A program made the position numbers and the translations under genes. Below, piece after piece: positions 26,452 through 34,044 of a stretch of DNA of 49,393 nt. Numbering within the stretch: position 1 is the stretch's first letter; every line of letters starts with the position of its first letter. The notes beneath the pieces were generated by a model that was given only the letters and a program-made list of their open reading frames with translations, was not told the DNA's origin and ran no database searches. The DNA is from Oscillospiraceae bacterium (GTDB lineage Bacteria; Bacillota; Clostridia; Oscillospirales; Oscillospiraceae): NCBI GenBank assembly GCA_015068225.1, contig SVKX01000006.1, positions 30,561-79,953 on the forward strand. The letters run 5' to 3'.

Positions 26452-27783
26452 ATGTTAGACATTCGTAAAATCAAGGAGAATCCCGACGCAGTCAAAGCTG
26501 GCCTGAAGGCCAAGGAAGTGGACTGCGATGCCATTGTGGACAAAATTCTGGAGCTGGATGTGCAGGTTCGCACCCTGAAGACCTCCACAGAAACCAAGAC
26601 TGCCGAAAAGAACAAGCTGGCCAAGGAAAACGGCAAGCTGTTCGGTCAGAAAAAGGGCGCAGAGAAAAGAGGCGAGGATGTTTCCGCCATCGAGGCTCAG
26701 ATCGCTGCCAATATGGCCGCATCCGTTGCCATCGACGAAACCATCGCCAGCGACAAGGCCCTTCTGAAGGAGCTGGACGAGCAGCTTTATCAGAATATGC
26801 TGGCCCTGCCCAACCTGCCGGATGCCGATCTTCTCCCCGGCGGCAAGGAGAACAACGAGCCTCTGCGCTATATCGGCGAAAAGCACAGCTTTGATTTTGA
26901 GCCCAAGCACCATGTGGATCTTTGCACCGATCTGGGCCTCATTGACTACGAGCGGGGCGTTAAACTGGCAGGCGCCGGCAACTGGATGTACACTGGCATG
27001 GGTGCCCGTCTGGAATGGGCGCTGCTGAACTATTTCATCGACACCCACACCGCCGACGGCTACGACTTCATCCTGCCGCCCCATATGCTGGAGTACCAGT
27101 GCGGTCTGACCGCCGGTCAGTTCCCCAAGTTTGCCGACGAAGTGTTCAAAATCTCCAACCATCCCACAGAAGGCGGCACCTTCTATATGCTGCCCACCGC
27201 AGAAGCCGCACTGGCATCTGTTTACCGGGATGAGATCCTGACTGAAGCAGATCTGCCCAAGAAATATTTTGCCTACACCCCCTGCTTCCGCCGGGAGGCC
27301 GGTTCTCACCGGGCTGACGAGCGGGGCATGGTAAGAGGTCACCAGTTCAACAAGGTGGAAATGTTCCAGTTCACCACTCCCGAGGGCTCTGACGAGGCCT
27401 TTGAAGAGCTGGTAAAGAAGGCCGAAAATCTGGTAGCCGGTCTGGGTCTGCATTTCCGTACTGTCAAGCTGGCTGCCGGTGACTGCTCCGCTTCCATGGC
27501 CAGAACCTATGACATCGAGATCCTGATCCCCTCCATGAACGGCTATAAGGAGGTCTCCTCCGTTTCCAACGCCCGGGATTATCAGGCCCGCCGTGGCAAT
27601 ATCCGCTACCGCCGTGCTGACGGAAAGATCGATTTCGTCCACACCCTGAATGGCTCCGGCCTGGCAACTTCCCGTATTTTCCCCGCCATTGTGGAGCAAA
27701 ACCAGAGAGCAGACGGCTCTATCGTCGTTCCCGAGGTGCTGCGCAAGTACCTGGGCGGCATTGAGGTCATTGAAAAGAAGTAA
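26452..27783 (+). CDS. serS: Seryl-tRNA synthetase
   Basis: 443 residues. The N-terminal coiled-coil tRNA-binding arm spans about 1-115 (KTAEKNKLAKENGKLFGQKK); the class II core has motif 2 (FAYTPCFRREAGSHRADERG, then RGHQFNKVEMFQF) and motif 3 (NGSGLATSRIFPAIVEQNQ). It charges tRNA-Ser with serine. It is slightly longer than typical (about 425). AAGGAG SD; last convincing member of the run begun by the zinc-ribbon gene. Confidence 0.96.
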   Translation: MLDIRKIKENPDAVKAGLKAKEVDCDAIVDKILELDVQVRTLKTSTETKTAEKNKLAKENGKLFGQKKGAEKRGEDVSAIEAQIAANMAASVAIDETIASDKALLKELDEQLYQNMLALPNLPDADLLPGGKENNEPLRYIGEKHSFDFEPKHHVDLCTDLGLIDYERGVKLAGAGNWMYTGMGARLEWALLNYFIDTHTADGYDFILPPHMLEYQCGLTAGQFPKFADEVFKISNHPTEGGTFYMLPTAEAALASVYRDEILTEADLPKKYFAYTPCFRREAGSHRADERGMVRGHQFNKVEMFQFTTPEGSDEAFEELVKKAENLVAGLGLHFRTVKLAAGDCSASMARTYDIEILIPSMNGYKEVSSVSNARDYQARRGNIRYRRADGKIDFVHTLNGSGLATSRIFPAIVEQNQRADGSIVVPEVLRKYLGGIEVIEKK

Positions 27784-27816
27784 CTTTCAAACATAAAAAG
27801 AAAGGAAAGAAAGAAA

Positions 27817-28341
27817 ATGAGCAAGAAAAACGGAAAGCCCTCCCTGTTGGACGAATTTAAGACATTTATCAACAAAGGCAACGCCATGGCACTGGCTGTT
27901 GGTACTATCATCGGCGGTGCCTTCAGCAACATCACCAAGAGCGTGACCAACGACCTGATCATGCCCGTGGTAAACATCTTCATGGGCGGCACGGATTTCT
28001 CCGAGCTGAAGTTTGAGCTGCCCCGCATCGTTCCCGTCTACCAGGATGTGCTGAACGAGGCCGGCGAAGTGATTGGCCAGGAGTATGTGCCCCACTATCT
28101 GACTTATGGCAATTTCATCTCCGCCGTTATCAACTTCCTGATCATGGCCATGGTGGTCTTCTTCATCGTCAAGGCCATGAACACCCTGACCGAGGCCGCC
28201 TCCCGGAAGGAGCGGGAAGCTGCTGAAGCTGCCGCCGCTGCCGCAGCCGCTGCTGCAGCTGAGGAAGCCGCCAAGAATCCCCCCGCACCCACCAGCGAAG
28301 AGCTGCTGGCTGAGATCCGTGACCTGCTGAAGAATAAATAA
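27817..28341 (+). CDS. mscL: Large-conductance mechanosensitive channel MscL
   Basis: 174 residues, longer than the usual ~130-150. The pore-lining first helix is NAMALAVGTIIGGAFSNITK, followed by a periplasmic loop and the second helix (FISAVINFLIMAMVVFFIV). After it comes a run of Ala (AAAAAAAAAAA region, ~150-160) and the C-terminal helix SEELLAEIRDLLKNK. It opens under membrane tension to release solutes. The Ala-rich linker accounts for the extra length. A terminator follows. Confidence 0.95.
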   Translation: MSKKNGKPSLLDEFKTFINKGNAMALAVGTIIGGAFSNITKSVTNDLIMPVVNIFMGGTDFSELKFELPRIVPVYQDVLNEAGEVIGQEYVPHYLTYGNFISAVINFLIMAMVVFFIVKAMNTLTEAASRKEREAAEAAAAAAAAAAAEEAAKNPPAPTSEELLAEIRDLLKNK

Positions 28342-28352
28342 TTTCCATACCC

Positions 28353-28390
28353 ACCCGGGGCGAAGCATCCGCTGCGCCCCGGATTTTTTC
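28353..28390 (+). terminator. Terminator after mscL
   Basis: CCGGGGCG (28355-28362) pairs with CGCCCCGG (28375-28382), followed by ATTTTTTC. Confidence 0.9.
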
Positions 28391-28429
28391 AAATATTTCT
28401 TAGCCGCGGAATTCTGCTGGTAAGAGTAT

Positions 28430-28458
28430 TTGACAAACGGGCATCTGTCCATTATAAT
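28430..28458 (+). promoter_or_regulatory. Consensus promoter of the nfn operon
   Basis: TTGACA (28430-28435), 17-bp spacer, TATAAT (28453-28458): both hexamers and spacing are perfect, the strongest promoter seen here. The start codon is 60 bp downstream. Confidence 0.93.
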
Positions 28459-28518
28459 GTAAATGTTAAGCATTTTCCCATTTTTCAGCCGGTTTATCAA
28501 AAGGAAGGATCTGATACC

Positions 28519-29373
28519 ATGTTCAAAATCGTCCGCAAAAAAGAGCTGAATCCCTCCGTCACCTTGATGGAGATCGAAGCACCTTTTATTGCAAAAAAGG
28601 CCCGTGCTGGCCAGTTTATTATATTCCGTATCGACGAGCAGGGTGAGCGCGTTCCCCTGACCATCGCCGGATATGACCGGGAAAATGGTACCGTTACCAT
28701 TATTTTCCAGAAGGTCGGTTTTGCCACCATCGCTCTGGGCAATCTGAACGAGGGCGACTATATCCGGGATTTCGTCGGTCCTCTGGGCAAGCCCACCCAT
28801 ACTGAGGGCATCAAGAAGGTCTGCGTGGTCGGCGGCGGCGTCGGCTGTGCCATCGCTCTGCCCTCCGCCGCTGCTTTTAAGGAAGCCGGCGCTGAGGTGG
28901 ATGTGGTCGTAGGCTTCCGGAACAAGGACATCGTCATTCTGGAGGACGAGTTCAAAGCCGTCTCCGACAATATGTATCTGATGACCGATGACGGCTCCTA
29001 CGGCGAGCAGGGCTTCGTTACCGTCAAGCTCCAGCAGCTGCTGGAGAGCGGCCGTGATTATGATGCGGTTCTGGCTATCGGCCCCATTCCCATGATGAAG
29101 TTCGTCTGCAAGACCACTGAGCCTTTTGGTGTCAAGACCATGGTGTCCCTGAACCCCATTATGGTGGACGGCACCGGCATGTGCGGCGGCTGCCGGGTTA
29201 CTGTGGGCGGCGAAGTGAAGTTTGCCTGTGTCGACGGCCCGGAATTTGACGGCCACAAGGTGGATTTTGCCGAGCTGATGAGCCGCAACGCTACATACCG
29301 CACCCGTGAGGGCGAGGTAAAGGAAACCCATGCCTGCCGCATAGAGGCTATGGGCAAGGAACTGATCAAGTAA
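28519..29373 (+). CDS. nfnA: Ferredoxin-NADP(+) reductase alpha-type subunit (NfnA-like)
   Basis: 284 residues: N-terminal FAD-binding barrel (AGQFIIFRIDEQGERVPLTIA), NAD-binding domain (VVGGGVGCAIALPSA), and a C-terminal Cys cluster GTGMCGGCRVTVGG..FACVDG that binds a 2Fe-2S cluster. It matches the small subunit of NADH-dependent ferredoxin:NADP oxidoreductase, also annotated as sulfide/dihydroorotate dehydrogenase-like. With the next gene it would exchange electrons between NADH, NADPH and ferredoxin by bifurcation. Without biochemistry, plain glutamate-synthase-type electron transfer remains possible. Confidence 0.88.
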   Translation: MFKIVRKKELNPSVTLMEIEAPFIAKKARAGQFIIFRIDEQGERVPLTIAGYDRENGTVTIIFQKVGFATIALGNLNEGDYIRDFVGPLGKPTHTEGIKKVCVVGGGVGCAIALPSAAAFKEAGAEVDVVVGFRNKDIVILEDEFKAVSDNMYLMTDDGSYGEQGFVTVKLQQLLESGRDYDAVLAIGPIPMMKFVCKTTEPFGVKTMVSLNPIMVDGTGMCGGCRVTVGGEVKFACVDGPEFDGHKVDFAELMSRNATYRTREGEVKETHACRIEAMGKELIK

Positions 29374-29386
29374 GGAGGAACATAAA

Positions 29387-30775
29387 ATGGCAAATATGTC
29401 CAAAACCAAGGTCCCCATGCCTGAGCAGGATCCCAAGGTTCGTGCCCGCAATTTTAAGGAAGTTACTCTGGGTTATACCGAAGAACAGGCTGTTGAGGAG
29501 GCAAACCGCTGCCTGAGCTGTAAGAACCCTCTGTGTGTTCAGGGTTGCCCTGTGAATGTCCGTATTCCGGAGTTTATTAAAAAGATCCAGGAGCGGGATT
29601 TTAAGGCTGCTCACGATATTATTTTCTCCACCAATGCCCTGCCTGCAGTCACCGGCCGTGTCTGCCCGCAGGAGACCCAGTGTGAGGCCAAGTGCGTCCG
29701 GGGCATTAAGGGTGAGCCTGTTGCCATCGGCCGTCTGGAGCGCTTTGTTGCCGACTGGAACAACCGTCAGCCCGATCAGAAGATCAGCGGACGGAAAAAG
29801 CCCAACGGTATCAAGGTGGCCGTTGTCGGTTCCGGCCCTGCCGGTGTTACCTGCGCCACGGATCTGGCCCGGGAGGGTTACAGTGTAACCATTTTTGAGG
29901 CTCTGCACACCCCCGGCGGCGTGCTGGTCTACGGTATCCCTGAGTTCCGTCTGCCTAAGGATCTGGTAAAGTACTCCATTATGAAGCTGGAGCATTTGGG
30001 TGTTGAGATCATGACCAACATGGTCATCGGCCGTGTTCTCACCATTGACGAGCTGTTTGAGATGGGCTACAAGGCCATCTTTGTTGGCAGCGGTGCAGGT
30101 CTTCCCATGTTCATGAATATTCCCGGCGAGAGCCTCGTGGGCGTCATGTCCGCGAACGAGTACCTGACCCGTACCAACCTGATGAAGGCCTACGACGAGA
30201 ATTACGATACCCCCATCATCAAAAGTAAGGCTGTGGCTGTGGTCGGCGGCGGTAACGTTGCCATGGACGCTGCCCGCTGCGCCATGCGTCTGGGTGCGGA
30301 GAATGTCTATGTTGTCTACCGCCGTGGCGAGGCAGAAATGCCTGCCCGTGCAGAGGAAAAGCACCACGCCAAGGAAGAGGGCATCGAATTCAAGACCCTG
30401 TGCAACCCCATCGAGATCGTGGGCGACGAAAATGGCCGTGTCTGCGGCATGAAGTGCATCCGCATGGAGCTGGGTGAGCCCGATGCTTCTGGCCGCCGCC
30501 GCCCTGTGGCGGTTCCCGATTCCGAATTTATGCTGGATGTGGACACCGTTATCATGAGCCTTGGCACCAGCCCCAACCCCCTGATCCGGTCCACCACCCC
30601 CGGTCTGGAAACCAACCGCAAGGGCTGTCTGATCGTCAATGAGAATGAAATGACCACCCGCGATGGCGTTTTTGCCGGCGGCGATGCGGTCACCGGTGCT
30701 GCTACCGTAATTCTTGCCATGGGCGCCGGTAAGAAGGGCGCTGCCGCTATTGATGCATACCTGAAGAACCAGTAA
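29387..30775 (+). CDS. nfnB: NADPH-dependent glutamate synthase-type flavoprotein (NfnB-like)
   Basis: 462 residues. The N-terminal Cys-rich region CLSCKNPLCVQGCPV binds 4Fe-4S clusters; VVGSGPAGVTCATDLA binds FAD and AVVGGGNVAMDAAR binds NADPH; the C-terminus is GVFAGGDAVTGAATVILAMG. This is the GltD/NfnB flavoprotein family; its adjacency to the alpha subunit (13 bp) fits an Nfn complex. No large glutamate synthase subunit lies nearby. AAGGAGG SD, terminator downstream. Confidence 0.9.
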   Translation: MANMSKTKVPMPEQDPKVRARNFKEVTLGYTEEQAVEEANRCLSCKNPLCVQGCPVNVRIPEFIKKIQERDFKAAHDIIFSTNALPAVTGRVCPQETQCEAKCVRGIKGEPVAIGRLERFVADWNNRQPDQKISGRKKPNGIKVAVVGSGPAGVTCATDLAREGYSVTIFEALHTPGGVLVYGIPEFRLPKDLVKYSIMKLEHLGVEIMTNMVIGRVLTIDELFEMGYKAIFVGSGAGLPMFMNIPGESLVGVMSANEYLTRTNLMKAYDENYDTPIIKSKAVAVVGGGNVAMDAARCAMRLGAENVYVVYRRGEAEMPARAEEKHHAKEEGIEFKTLCNPIEIVGDENGRVCGMKCIRMELGEPDASGRRRPVAVPDSEFMLDVDTVIMSLGTSPNPLIRSTTPGLETNRKGCLIVNENEMTTRDGVFAGGDAVTGAATVILAMGAGKKGAAAIDAYLKNQ

Positions 30776-30790
30776 TTTATCTACATTATG

Positions 30791-30820
30791 TAAACCGCCC
30801 TGTTTTCCGGGGCGGTTTTT
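30791..30820 (+). terminator. Terminator after the nfn operon
   Basis: AACCGCCC (30793-30800) pairs with GGGGCGGTT across an 8-base loop, followed by a T run. Confidence 0.88.
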
Positions 30821-30823
30821 CAT

Positions 30824-30935
30824 TGTCATTCTGAGCGACCCTGAGCGTAGCTGAAGGGGAGTCGAAGAATCCGTAATTCTCAACAGGAAACGGATCCTTC
30901 GGCTTCGCGCTTTCAGCGCTTCGCTCAGGATGACA
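30824..30935. repeat. 112-bp palindromic interspersed repeat (MITE/REP-like)
   Basis: The ends TGTCATTCTGAGCGA and TCGCTCAGGATGACA are inverted repeats (14 of 15 match). Inner arms AGTCGAAGAATCCGT and ACGGATCCTTCGGCT also pair (13 of 15), so the element folds into a long hairpin with a short centre. No coding frame. It sits just after the nfn terminator and before the bioY promoter. Similar sequences are, to my knowledge, common in gut Firmicutes genomes. Confidence 0.85.
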
Positions 30936-30962
30936 TGCTAACTAGATGACTTTTGTTATTTC

Positions 30963-30975
30963 TGTCAATTTGACA
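30963..30975. promoter_or_regulatory. Palindrome overlapping the bioY -35 (operator candidate)
   Basis: TGTCAA-T-TTGACA is a perfect inverted repeat whose right half is the -35 hexamer of bioY. A repressor binding here would block transcription. It does not match the BirA box I know (GTTAAC-type), so the regulator is unknown. Confidence 0.45.
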
Positions 30976-30998
30976 TTTTTTCTGTTTCGTGCTACACT
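30970..30998 (+). promoter_or_regulatory. bioY promoter
   Basis: TTGACA (30970-30975), 17-bp spacer, TACACT (30993-30998), 22 bp before the ATG at 31021. The leader is very short; GAGGTGATG is the SD. Confidence 0.75.
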
Positions 30999-31020
30999 GT
31001 GGCGGAAATGAGGTGATGGC

Positions 31021-31542
31021 ATGAAGGTCCGGAATATTGCCCTTTGCGGATTGTCTTCCGCGCTGATGGCCCTTTGCGCCTGGATCAGTGTGCCGATTTT
31101 CGACATTGCCTTCACCATGCAAAGCTTTGCTGTCTTTTTCGCCCTGTTTGTGCTGGGCGGAAAATGGGGCAGCGCGGCCATCCTTGTCTATTTGTGTCTG
31201 GGCATTGCAGGACTTCCTGTATTTTCCGGATTTCAGGGAGGGCTCGGGGCGTTGCTGGGGGTTACCGGCGGATTTTTATGGGGTTTTTTGCTCTGCGGCC
31301 TATGCTACTGGCTTTTGTCTTCCTTATTTGGTAAAAAATGGAATATATTATGGGCAGCAATTTCCATGCTCCTATGCTACGGCTGCGGCTGCATCTGGTT
31401 TTACACAGTCTATGGTGATGGCTCTGCGCTGGGCCTTGGGGCTGTGATTTTCAAATGCGTTGTCCCCTATCTTTTGCCGGATGCTTTGAAAATCTACCTT
31501 TCCTGGCAGCTATCACGTAAGCTTATGCGATATATATTATAA
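31021..31542 (+). CDS. bioY: Biotin transporter BioY (ECF S component)
   Basis: 173 residues, about six membrane helices. IALCGLSSALMALCAWISVP at the N-terminus, FTMQSFAVFFALFVLGGKWG (family signature) and the YLCLGIAGLPVFSGFQGG loop identify BioY. It binds biotin with high affinity and uses a shared ECF module (not in the window). It would supply the cofactor for the biotin carrier encoded at 45.2 kb. It is monocistronic between its promoter and a terminator. Confidence 0.93.
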   Translation: MKVRNIALCGLSSALMALCAWISVPIFDIAFTMQSFAVFFALFVLGGKWGSAAILVYLCLGIAGLPVFSGFQGGLGALLGVTGGFLWGFLLCGLCYWLLSSLFGKKWNILWAAISMLLCYGCGCIWFYTVYGDGSALGLGAVIFKCVVPYLLPDALKIYLSWQLSRKLMRYIL

Positions 31543-31568
31543 AAAGCGGTGCTTTCAGCACCGCTTTT
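31541..31568. terminator. Terminator between convergent bioY and SdpI-like genes
   Basis: AAAAAGCGGTGC, loop TTTCA, GCACCGCTTTT: 10+ bp stem with A/T runs on both sides, usable in both directions. It overlaps the bioY stop codon. Confidence 0.88.
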
Positions 31569-31569
31569 G

Positions 31570-32043
31570 TTATTCTTTTCTTCCCCATTCCCGGCGGAAT
31601 CCGTCCTTATCAAAGCAGAAGATCACCGCGATATAGATGCCGATGCAGGAAACAAAGATCAGACCGATCTCCCAGAGCAGGCAGTTCACGGCGCTCCAGA
31701 CCATTTCCATAGGTTCTTCCGGCTTCCATGCGTTGCAGATCACCGCCATCACAATGGTCAGCACCACGCCGAGGGCCGACCAGACCAAGCCTGCGATTTT
31801 CTGGGTAAACTGCCATGCCTGCAGGCTTGCCATGCCCCACCAGCACCGGAATCCCAGACCGTGGTTGGCCTCCTTGGGCGGGGCAACCAGATACAGCACG
31901 CCGAATCCCAACAGAAGCAGGGGCCCAGCCATAACAGAAATCCGCAGAAGCATTTCCACCCAGCCCATCACTGTGTCCAGCTCCGGCAAAAACGCGGCAA
32001 TATCAAAACCCTCTAATAGGGACTTGATTTGTTCCAAATCCAT
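31570..32043 (-). CDS. SdpI-like integral membrane protein
   Basis: 157 residues with three membrane helices (about 30-53, 85-107, 122-145). GFRCWWGMASLQAWQFTQKI between the first two resembles the SdpI family motif (YR...S..N..AW..A). SdpI proteins give immunity or act in signalling in Bacillus; the role here is unknown. The gene is 10 bp downstream of nrdR and likely cotranscribed. Confidence 0.65.
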   Translation of the reverse strand: MDLEQIKSLLEGFDIAAFLPELDTVMGWVEMLLRISVMAGPLLLLGFGVLYLVAPPKEANHGLGFRCWWGMASLQAWQFTQKIAGLVWSALGVVLTIVMAVICNAWKPEEPMEMVWSAVNCLLWEIGLIFVSCIGIYIAVIFCFDKDGFRREWGRKE

Positions 32044-32053
32044 GGGCTACTCC

Positions 32054-32509
32054 TTATTTTTCCTCAAGGAACTGATTGATTTCCTGGACAAAGCTGCCTA
32101 CATCCTGGAAACGGCGGTAGACAGATGCAAAACGGATGTACGCCACCTCGTCAATGGCTTTGATGCGGGCCATGACCATCTCACCGATCTTGTCGGTGCT
32201 GACTTCCCGCTCCAGCGTATTTTGAATGGTCTGCTCGATCTCGGTTGTGATCCGCTCCAAATCCGCCATTTCCACCTTCCGCTTGTCGAAAGCACGGACC
32301 ATGGCATTGAGGATCTTGTTCCGGTCGAAGCTCTGGCGGGTACCGTCCCGCTTGACCACAATAATGGGCAGGCTTTCCACGATCTCATATGTGGTGAACC
32401 GGCGCTGGCAGGCAATGCACTCCCGCCGGCGGCGGATGCTGTTGCCATCCTCACTGCGTCTGGAATCTACGACTTTACTTTCCTGGTCGCCGCAAAAAGG
32501 ACATTTCAT
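32054..32509 (-). CDS. nrdR: NrdR, ribonucleotide reductase regulator
   Basis: 151 residues. The N-terminal zinc ribbon has C3, C6, C31 and C34 (MKCPFCG, ECIACQRRF); the ATP-cone follows (IIVVKRDGTRQSFDRNKILNAM). NrdR binds ATP/dATP and represses ribonucleotide reductase genes in response to dATP. No nrd gene lies in the window. It has its own promoter. Confidence 0.96.
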   Translation of the reverse strand: MKCPFCGDQESKVVDSRRSEDGNSIRRRRECIACQRRFTTYEIVESLPIIVVKRDGTRQSFDRNKILNAMVRAFDKRKVEMADLERITTEIEQTIQNTLEREVSTDKIGEMVMARIKAIDEVAYIRFASVYRRFQDVGSFVQEINQFLEEK

Positions 32510-32543
32510 GGGACGATACTCCCTTTCCTTATAAGATTCTTTG

Positions 32544-32572
32544 ATTATACCAGAATTATGTTCCCCTGTCCA
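32544..32572 (-). promoter_or_regulatory. nrdR promoter
   Basis: Leftward TGGACA (32572-32567), 17-bp spacer, TATAAT (32549-32544) with an upstream TG giving an extended -10. Confidence 0.8.
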
Positions 32573-32583
32573 GTATTTTTTCC

Positions 32584-32612
32584 TTGTCTTTCCTGCGGCG
32601 ATGGGTTACAAT
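32584..32612 (+). promoter_or_regulatory. Promoter of the small membrane protein gene
   Basis: TTGTCT (32584-32589), 17-bp spacer, TACAAT (32607-32612). It lies 34 bp before the chosen ATG, back to back with the nrdR promoter. Confidence 0.7.
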
Positions 32613-32646
32613 AAGGGGGCACTTTCCCTTTTTAAGGAGTTTAGCT

Positions 32647-33063
32647 ATGAAAAAATCCAATTTGTGGGCCGGTTGGGCGGCTATGTATAGTATCTGCCTT
32701 ACCTTTTCCTTTATACCCAATCCCCAGGGCGTGCTTTCCGGCTTTATGCTGATCTTGGGACTTTTGTTCTTCCTGCCGCCGGCCATGCTGCTTTACTGGG
32801 CCATTCCCCGCCGGGAATTTAAGGTGATCCGCAGGATCCGGACAATTTCCCTTGTTAGCCTTGTCTTAACCTTTGTTTTGCTGATCCTGAACTTCATGTC
32901 TCTGGCCTTTTCTTACAATGTGGGCATGACCATTTATGTGGCGCTGCTGTTTGTATCTGTGCCTATGGTCTGCGCGCAGGCATGGGTCGTCAGCCTGTTT
33001 TTGTGGGCCTGCCTTTTGATGGTCTGCCTGACCCAGCTGAATAAGCAGAAAAAGAAGAAATAA
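32647..33063 (+). CDS. Hypothetical four-helix membrane protein
   Basis: 138 residues from the ATG at 32647 (AAGGAG SD 7 bases before; the longer frame from 32584 would start within the promoter). Four hydrophobic helices alternate with short basic loops (PRREFKVIRRIRT) and the protein ends in a lysine tail (NKQKKKK). I recognise no family. It stands between nrdR and pdaA with its own promoter and a hairpin downstream. Confidence 0.75.
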   Translation: MKKSNLWAGWAAMYSICLTFSFIPNPQGVLSGFMLILGLLFFLPPAMLLYWAIPRREFKVIRRIRTISLVSLVLTFVLLILNFMSLAFSYNVGMTIYVALLFVSVPMVCAQAWVVSLFLWACLLMVCLTQLNKQKKKK

Positions 33064-33077
33064 TTCTCTGCATGTTT

Positions 33078-33117
33078 CCTCTCCCGGGGCATAGATTGTC
33101 CCAGGAGGGGATTTTTT
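33078..33117 (+). terminator. Terminator-like hairpin carrying the pdaA ribosome-binding site
   Basis: CCTCTCC (33078-33084) pairs with GGAGGGG (33104-33110) and an inner GGG/CCC pair closes the loop; ATTTTTT follows and abuts the pdaA ATG at 33118. The only SD of pdaA (AGGAGG) is in the 3' arm of this stem. Confidence 0.7.
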
Positions 33118-33903
33118 ATGCGAAAACGGGATCTTATTATTCTCATCGGTGCCCTTTGCGCCGCCCTGGGATTTGGTCTGCATTTGATGCTGAATAGTGT
33201 TATATCAACCGGCTCGTGGGGCCTGAGCTTCCGCACCGAGGGAATTGCGCCCAACGGGCCTGCAACGGTGGAGCAGCTTGAAAAATATGATGCGGTTTAT
33301 CTGGGAAACACCGAAGAAAAGGTGATATATCTAACTTTTGATGCCGGTTACGAAAACGGCTGCACCACAAAAATACTGGATGTTTTGAAGGCGCATCAGG
33401 TACCGGCGGCATTTTTTCTGGTGGGAAATTACATAGAGCAGAATGCAGATCTGGTGCGCCGGATGGTTTCGGAGGGGCATATTGTGGGAAATCACACCAT
33501 GCACCACTATGATATGAGCAAGATCGCGGACCAGAATGCCTTCCAGAAGGAGCTTTCTTCCTTGGAGGAGCTGTATGAGGATACCATCGGAAGTCCCATG
33601 GAAAAGTATTACCGCCCGCCTCAGGGCACTTATTCGGAAACCAATCTGCAGATGGCCAAGGCCCTGGGATATAAGACGGTTTTTTGGAGTCTTGCCTATG
33701 TGGACTGGGATCAGAAGAAGCAGCCCACCGCGGATTACGCTTTTTCCAAGCTCCTGCCCCGAACCCACAATGGCGCCGTGGTGCTGCTGCACTCCACCTC
33801 TACCACAAATGCTGAAATTCTGGATGAACTTTTGACAAAATGGGAAGAACAGGGCTTCCGGTTTGCCTCCATTGACACTCTTTTTTCTTCATCGCAACCC
33901 TGA
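33118..33903 (+). CDS. pdaA: PdaA-type polysaccharide deacetylase
   Basis: 261 residues: membrane anchor at 5-25 (LIILIGALCAALGFGLHLML), then a NodB domain with YLTFDAGYENG (metal-binding Asp; the NG ending is the delta-lactam subgroup signature), GNHTMHHYDM (His pair), YYRPPQGTYSE and VVLLHS. PdaA removes the acetyl group from muramic acid on the way to muramic-delta-lactam in spore cortex, so the organism probably sporulates. It sits directly upstream of dnaA, an unusual neighbour there (rpmH/rnpA often stands near). Confidence 0.92.
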   Translation: MRKRDLIILIGALCAALGFGLHLMLNSVISTGSWGLSFRTEGIAPNGPATVEQLEKYDAVYLGNTEEKVIYLTFDAGYENGCTTKILDVLKAHQVPAAFFLVGNYIEQNADLVRRMVSEGHIVGNHTMHHYDMSKIADQNAFQKELSSLEELYEDTIGSPMEKYYRPPQGTYSETNLQMAKALGYKTVFWSLAYVDWDQKKQPTADYAFSKLLPRTHNGAVVLLHSTSTTNAEILDELLTKWEEQGFRFASIDTLFSSSQP

Positions 33904-33909
33904 TTTACT

Positions 33910-33945
33910 TTGCCCGCAGAAAAATCTGCGGGCAATTCTTTTTTT
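33910..33945 (+). terminator. Terminator between pdaA and dnaA
   Basis: TTGCCCGCAG, loop AAAAAT, CTGCGGGCAA, then TTCTTTTTTT. It isolates dnaA from upstream transcription. Confidence 0.92.
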
Positions 33946-33968
33946 ATATTGTATATTGCAAAAAATCC

Positions 33969-33997
33969 TTGTTTTTTACACAGAAATGTGATAAAAT
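33969..33997 (+). promoter_or_regulatory. dnaA promoter
   Basis: TTGTTT (33969-33974), 17-bp spacer, TAAAAT (33992-33997), extended by TG. It lies 48 bp before the ATG. No good DnaA box is seen in this leader. Confidence 0.75.
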
Positions 33998-34044
33998 TTA
34001 CGGTGAGAAACTATGACCGAAACACAAAAGAAAGGAGCCGCGCT

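Noticed and set aside
33910..34044. N-terminal extension of dnaA back to 33910
   Set aside because: The extension would be read through a terminator and the dnaA promoter; the ATG at 34045 has a strong SD and begins at the conserved domain I.
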